DNA of 17,087 nucleotides from an uncultured Lachnospiraceae bacterium (GTDB lineage: Bacteria > Bacillota > Clostridia > Lachnospirales > Lachnospiraceae): positions 1-17,087 of the forward strand of contig CAJTMZ010000030.1 in NCBI GenBank assembly GCA_910577445.1, given 5' to 3'. Below the pieces are notes generated by a model that did no database searches, had not been told where the DNA came from, and worked only from the letters and a program-made list of their open reading frames with translations. Positions 13,632 through 17,087 of the stretch are shown here, one piece after another. Position 1 is the stretch's first letter, and each line of letters opens with the position of its first letter. The translations under genes and the position numbers were made by a program.

Positions 13632-15310
13632 TTAAACCCCTCTTTTATGGTTTCCCCGCGGAAGATATCCCCTGCTTCTTTGACGGACGAATTGCCGTCT
13701 GGGGAAGCGGCTTTTATCGGCGAAGATGGGAAATCTCTGTAGCCTGTCCGGTCTCCTGATGCGGGATAATAGAAAGTATAGCCGTGCAGTTCGTATGGGA
13801 TTGTTTCAAAATTTTCATAATCTTTTTGGTTCACCAGATATTCCGCCGTCAGGGTTTTCCCGGTTTCCAGACCGAAAGCCCACAGCTTGTAGGTTCCCAG
13901 AAGAATAATGGCAATGTAATATATTTTAAATCTGTCCAGATGCGGGCTGACGCGCAGATACGACCAGCCCCACACCAGCGTTGGGAACATCCACAAAAAC
14001 ACACAGCCGTATCGAATCAGCGGCGCGGATAGAAGCCAGAATAAAAAGCAGGCCGCCAGTGTTCCCGCGATATGGAGAAAGTCCGCCATATCCCTTTTTT
14101 TTCTGACCAGAGCGTAACCGGCAAGTAACAAAAGCGCCAGCAGGCCGCATAGCGCCAACGCCAGAAAGACCTTATCGGTCCCGTCCAGGTTCCTTATCCA
14201 GTCGGGCAGCCAGCGCGTAACCGGCTCGCCGTAACGGCCAACATCGCTGTAGCCGCGTCCCCACACCTGTATTTCATGGGCGTCATAATCCGCCATGCCT
14301 TTCGGTATTTTAAAATCAAAGGAAAACAAATCAAGGAAGGTAAAGGGATATACCAGCCAGCCTGACAGAATCACGTTCCGAATCAGAAAAGGCGCCGCAG
14401 CAAAAATTCCCGTTCCCAGAAATACGGCAATGTCTTTTCCGGCCTTTTTCCGAATCATCATCACCGCCGGTTTTAAAGTCAGAAGAAGTATCAGCGCGCC
14501 GGAAAGCTTCACCGTCACCACCACCACGCCAAGCACGCAGAGCATGGCATAGGGCAGGTAAGAATCCTCTTTCCTTTCCAGCAAATCCAGCCACCGGATA
14601 ATAAGATAAAGCGCCAGCAGAACCATAAAATAATCCGAGGCCGGCGATATCATTTCGTCATATAAAATCAGCAGATAGTAGACGGCGATAACCCGTGCAA
14701 AATCCGAAAGCCGGGGTTTTTTGCGCACCTCCGCAAAGGCTTCCGTACAGACCAGCGAGAGAAGAAAGGCCAGAAATCCCGCGCAGCAGTGGTAGGATTG
14801 TCCGCCCAGAAAGGCCATGCTGTACAGGGCCGACAGGCAAAAGGCCGCGCTGTTGTAGGCCAGCCGGCTGTGCAGATTGCCCAGCCCCGGCACCACGCCG
14901 TATTCCTCTATCCAGCGGATGCTCTGGGCATGGTAAAGAGCCGTGTCATAATGAAGGATTCCCGTGGATGTGCCGTAGGCAAACAGCAAAAGCAGCGCCG
15001 CCACCACCGCCGCTTTCAGAGGCGTAATCGTCCGCAAAAGCGCGCCAAGCCCCTCCGCCATTTCTTTTCCGAAAAGGGCGGTGCTGGCCCCGCAGATAAG
15101 AAGCAGCAACAGGTTTGCCGCAAGCCCCACTTTTCCGAAAATACTGAAAAACTGGGCATAGACCGTCACCGCTCCTATACCGGCGAACAGATAACTGATT
15201 TCTCTTTTACACCGGAAATTTTTCTTTCCCAAAATGCCTCTTATACATGCAAAGCCCGTAACATAACAGGTAAAAAGCATGTACAGCCATATCAACAAAA
15301 CAGAAAGCAT
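13592..15310 (-). CDS. Large polytopic membrane protein, LIC_10190-like, GT-C-type candidate
   Basis: A 572-residue inner-membrane protein with roughly 12 hydrophobic spans, resembling the LIC_10190 family of uncharacterised membrane proteins. The characteristic first long loop has DTALYHAQSIRWIEEYGVVPGLGNLHSRLAYNSAAF (about residues 122-155), with acidic and His residues placed as in GT-C lipid-linked-sugar glycosyltransferases. A second loop is WGRGYSDVGRYGEPVTRWLPDW. The C-terminal tail has YELHGYTFYYP and IFRGETIKEGF. It lies between gmd and fcl, so a role in transferring or polymerising a fucose-containing glycan is plausible but unproven. The last dozen residues come from the 60-base repeat and are probably not ancestral. 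GAGGA lies 10 bases before the start. The gene looks GC-richer than the importer genes. Confidence 0.8.
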   Translation of the reverse strand: MLSVLLIWLYMLFTCYVTGFACIRGILGKKNFRCKREISYLFAGIGAVTVYAQFFSIFGKVGLAANLLLLLICGASTALFGKEMAEGLGALLRTITPLKAAVVAALLLLFAYGTSTGILHYDTALYHAQSIRWIEEYGVVPGLGNLHSRLAYNSAAFCLSALYSMAFLGGQSYHCCAGFLAFLLSLVCTEAFAEVRKKPRLSDFARVIAVYYLLILYDEMISPASDYFMVLLALYLIIRWLDLLERKEDSYLPYAMLCVLGVVVVTVKLSGALILLLTLKPAVMMIRKKAGKDIAVFLGTGIFAAAPFLIRNVILSGWLVYPFTFLDLFSFDFKIPKGMADYDAHEIQVWGRGYSDVGRYGEPVTRWLPDWIRNLDGTDKVFLALALCGLLALLLLAGYALVRKKRDMADFLHIAGTLAACFLFWLLSAPLIRYGCVFLWMFPTLVWGWSYLRVSPHLDRFKIYYIAIILLGTYKLWAFGLETGKTLTAEYLVNQKDYENFETIPYELHGYTFYYPASGDRTGYRDFPSSPIKAASPDGNSSVKEAGDIFRGETIKEGFKDAKQPESIPDQG

Positions 15311-15358
15311 TTACTACTTGTCCTCATACTGTCATGGCCCGCCTTCAATCCGGCAGGT

Positions 15359-16444
15359 TTATTGATTGTCGGAGCCGGTTTTCCTGCTGTTTCGGTATTC
15401 GCTGCTGCTCATTCCGGCAATTTCCTTCATGTCGGCGTCCATCATCATGGCCACCAGCCCGTTAAAGTCCACTTTTCGCTTCCAGCCAAGCGCCTTTTCC
15501 GCCTTGGACGCGTCTCCCCAGAGGAACTCAACCTCCGCCGGGCGGTAAAATTCGGGATTCACATCCACCAGAAGTTTCCCTGTATCGGAGTCATATCCTT
15601 TTTCATGGATTCCCTGTCCTTCCCATCTGACGGTAATTCCCAGTTCCTTAAACGCCGCTTCAACAAACTCTCTAACCGTGTGGGTCTCATTGGTGGCAAG
15701 AACGTAATCGTCCGCCTTGTCCTGCTGGAGCATCATCCACATTCCTTCCACGTAATCCCCCGCAAAACCCCAGTCCCGCTTTGCATTCATATTCCCCAGA
15801 GAAAGCTTTTCCTGTTTCCCCGCAACGATACTCGCAATCGCCAGTGTGATTTTACGGGTAACGAAATTTTCTCCTCTTCTGGGAGACTCATGGTTAAAAA
15901 GAATGCCGTTGCAGGCATACATATTGTAGGACTCCCTGTAATTCACGGTAATCCAGTAGGAATACAGCTTTGCCGCGCCGTAAGGGCTCTTGGGATAAAA
16001 AGGCGTTTTCTCGCTCTGGGGCGCCGTTTCGGGAAGCCCGCCGAACAGCTCCGAGGTGGACGCCTGATAATACCGGCAGTTCCCGCCGTTTACACGGATT
16101 GCCTCAAGAAGCTTGATTGTGCTCACCCCTGTGGCGTCCGCCGTGTACTCGGGCACCTCGAAAGACACGCCTACATGGGACTGGGCCGCCAGATTGTAAA
16201 CCTCCGTGGGACGGATTTCCCCTATCAGCCGCATCAGATTACTGGAATCCGTGGTATCGGCAAAGTGAAGGAAAAATTTCACCTTATTATAATCCGACTG
16301 TAAAATATGCTCAATGCGGCCGGTGTTGCTGATGCTGTGCCTCCTTATCAGACCATGCACCTCATATCCTTTCTCCAGCAGAAATTCCGCCAGATAAGAG
16401 CCATCCTGTCCGGTAACACCTGTAATCAAAGCTATTTTTTGCAT
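15359..16444 (-). CDS. gmd: GDP-mannose 4,6-dehydratase
   Basis: Converts GDP-D-mannose to GDP-4-dehydro-6-deoxy-D-mannose with bound NADP, the first step towards GDP-L-fucose or GDP-rhamnose, in the cytosol. The 361-residue extended short-chain dehydrogenase has the cofactor motif TGVTGQDGSYLAE (8-20), IRRHS, the catalytic Thr130 and Glu132 in STSELFG, and Tyr155 with Lys159 in YGAAK. The segment NHESPRRGENFVTRKITLA is strongly diagnostic. The ATG at 16444 is chosen because AAAGGAG (16451-16457) lies six bases before it; an in-frame ATG at 16480 has no ribosome site and would overlap the preceding stop region. It is 36 bases from the PAP2-like gene upstream and is followed by the membrane protein and fcl. 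Together gmd and fcl make GDP-L-fucose. Confidence 0.97.
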   Translation of the reverse strand: MQKIALITGVTGQDGSYLAEFLLEKGYEVHGLIRRHSISNTGRIEHILQSDYNKVKFFLHFADTTDSSNLMRLIGEIRPTEVYNLAAQSHVGVSFEVPEYTADATGVSTIKLLEAIRVNGGNCRYYQASTSELFGGLPETAPQSEKTPFYPKSPYGAAKLYSYWITVNYRESYNMYACNGILFNHESPRRGENFVTRKITLAIASIVAGKQEKLSLGNMNAKRDWGFAGDYVEGMWMMLQQDKADDYVLATNETHTVREFVEAAFKELGITVRWEGQGIHEKGYDSDTGKLLVDVNPEFYRPAEVEFLWGDASKAEKALGWKRKVDFNGLVAMMMDADMKEIAGMSSSEYRNSRKTGSDNQ

Positions 16445-16480
16445 TCTATTCTCCTTTCGGTTTTCGCTTACTGCAGACAT

Positions 16481-16936
16481 TTATATATTCATTACAATTA
16501 CAGCAATTATAATACCCAAAACAGCGCCCATCAGTACCTGCAAAGGCGTATGTCCCACAAATTCTTTCAGCTTCGCCTCCGCGCTGATTTGCTTGCCCAT
16601 ATTGGTAAATATTTCCAGCATTTCGTTTAGGACTTTTCCCTGCTTTCCGGTTTCCATACGCACCCCCATCGCGTCGTGCATTACCACAATGGCAAGGATT
16701 GCCGCCATGGCAAATTCATAGCTTCCGCCGCCGTAGCACATTCCCACAGCCGTCGCCAGCCCGCACACGGTCGCCGAGTGGGAACTGGGCATTCCCCCGC
16801 TGCCCACCATTCTTTCCAGCACGAACTGCTTCGTGATTAACATATGAATCAGGGTTTTCAGCACCTGGGCCACAAACCAGCCAAGCGCCGCGGAAACAAA
16901 TATCCGATTGTTAAATAAATCCGTAATAAATTTCAT
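16481..16936 (-). CDS. Divergent PAP2 family (DUF212, YuiD-like) membrane protein
   Basis: A 151-residue membrane protein of the divergent PAP2 / DUF212 family (Bacillus YuiD relatives). It has about four hydrophobic spans and the conserved motif GGMPSSHSAT (47-56), equivalent to the PAP2 phosphatase SGH-type motif, then HDAMGVRMETGKQ (87-99) and GHTPLQVL near the C terminus. PAP2 relatives dephosphorylate lipid pyrophosphates or phosphatidic acid, but activity of the divergent group is not established. It is the first gene of the probable glycan operon, 36 bases before gmd, which would fit a carrier-lipid recycling role; that link is only contextual. GAGGA (16943-16947) is six bases before the ATG. 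Confidence 0.92.
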   Translation of the reverse strand: MKFITDLFNNRIFVSAALGWFVAQVLKTLIHMLITKQFVLERMVGSGGMPSSHSATVCGLATAVGMCYGGGSYEFAMAAILAIVVMHDAMGVRMETGKQGKVLNEMLEIFTNMGKQISAEAKLKEFVGHTPLQVLMGAVLGIIIAVIVMNI

Positions 16937-16984
16937 CTCATATCCTCATCGTAATGTTTATTCAGGCGTAAGCCTTCCGTTGTT

Positions 16985-17013
16985 ATTTTACCCTTTAATC
17001 TCATTTTAGACAA
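16985..17013 (-). promoter_or_regulatory. Promoter of the PAP2-gmd-fcl operon
   Basis: On the - strand, TTGTCT (17008-17013) and TAAAAT (16985-16990) are exactly 17 bases apart, giving nine of twelve consensus bases. Transcription would begin near 16978, with a leader of about 40 bases holding a small AGGC/GCCT hairpin. The right end of the window (17014-17087) shows no other gene. Confidence 0.5.
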
Positions 17014-17087
17014 GCCTGATAAAATAAAATATCACGGAAAGCCTCCTGTCATGGTTCATCTTAATTTTTCTTCATAATATTTTCTTA

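Noticed and set aside
14789..16303. 504-codon open frame on the + strand
   Set aside because: It runs antisense across gmd and the membrane-protein gene, both recognisable on the - strand. It has no clear ribosome site and its product is basic and unlike any family I know.

Overview
The window looks like a chromosomal segment of an anaerobic Clostridia-type Firmicute, most likely a Lachnospiraceae member. This is inferred from strong GGAGG-type ribosome binding sites, sigma-A-like promoters, a Cys-anchored lipoprotein sugar binder, and the protein families present. Apart from pyrG on the + strand at the left edge, every gene is on the - strand. No rRNA, tRNA, CRISPR array, transposase or phage gene was seen, and no gene-free stretch exceeds 300 bases.

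Layout. (1) 92-1696: pyrG (CTP synthase), convergent with an atypical short flagellin-like gene (1773-2537). (2) 2703-6625: a three-gene CUT2-type monosaccharide ABC importer in the order ATPase, permease, ChvE-like lipoprotein binder when read along the - strand. (3) 6824-11065: a tightly packed four-gene cluster of a membrane-tethered ribose-type binding protein, a HisKA_3 histidine kinase, a NarL/LuxR response regulator and a membrane-tethered family 1 solute-binding protein. It has its own promoter upstream and a long terminator downstream. (4) 11260-11859: a DUF1349 protein. (5) 11924-16936: a probable surface-glycan operon of divergent-PAP2 protein, GDP-mannose 4,6-dehydratase, a large GT-C-like membrane protein, GDP-L-fucose synthase and a flavodoxin-family Fe-S protein.

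How the parts may work together. The most interesting unit is region 3 with region 2. The kinase has several membrane spans but no sizeable extracytoplasmic domain, and it lies between two tethered sugar-binding-type proteins that have no permease of their own. The inference is that these proteins sense extracellular sugar, the kinase and regulator transmit the signal, and the adjacent importer is the output. The regions upstream of both operons carry inverted repeats built on the same TGACA/TGTCA core. Known sensors in which a sugar-binding protein signals through a kinase (XylFII-LytS, ChvE-VirA) are only conceptual precedents.

Region 5 supplies GDP-L-fucose and a polytopic membrane protein, suggesting a fucose-containing surface polymer. 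Between that membrane gene and fcl lies a 60-base sequence present twice. One copy forms the C-terminal codons of the membrane protein, which points to a recent rearrangement or a repeat insertion.
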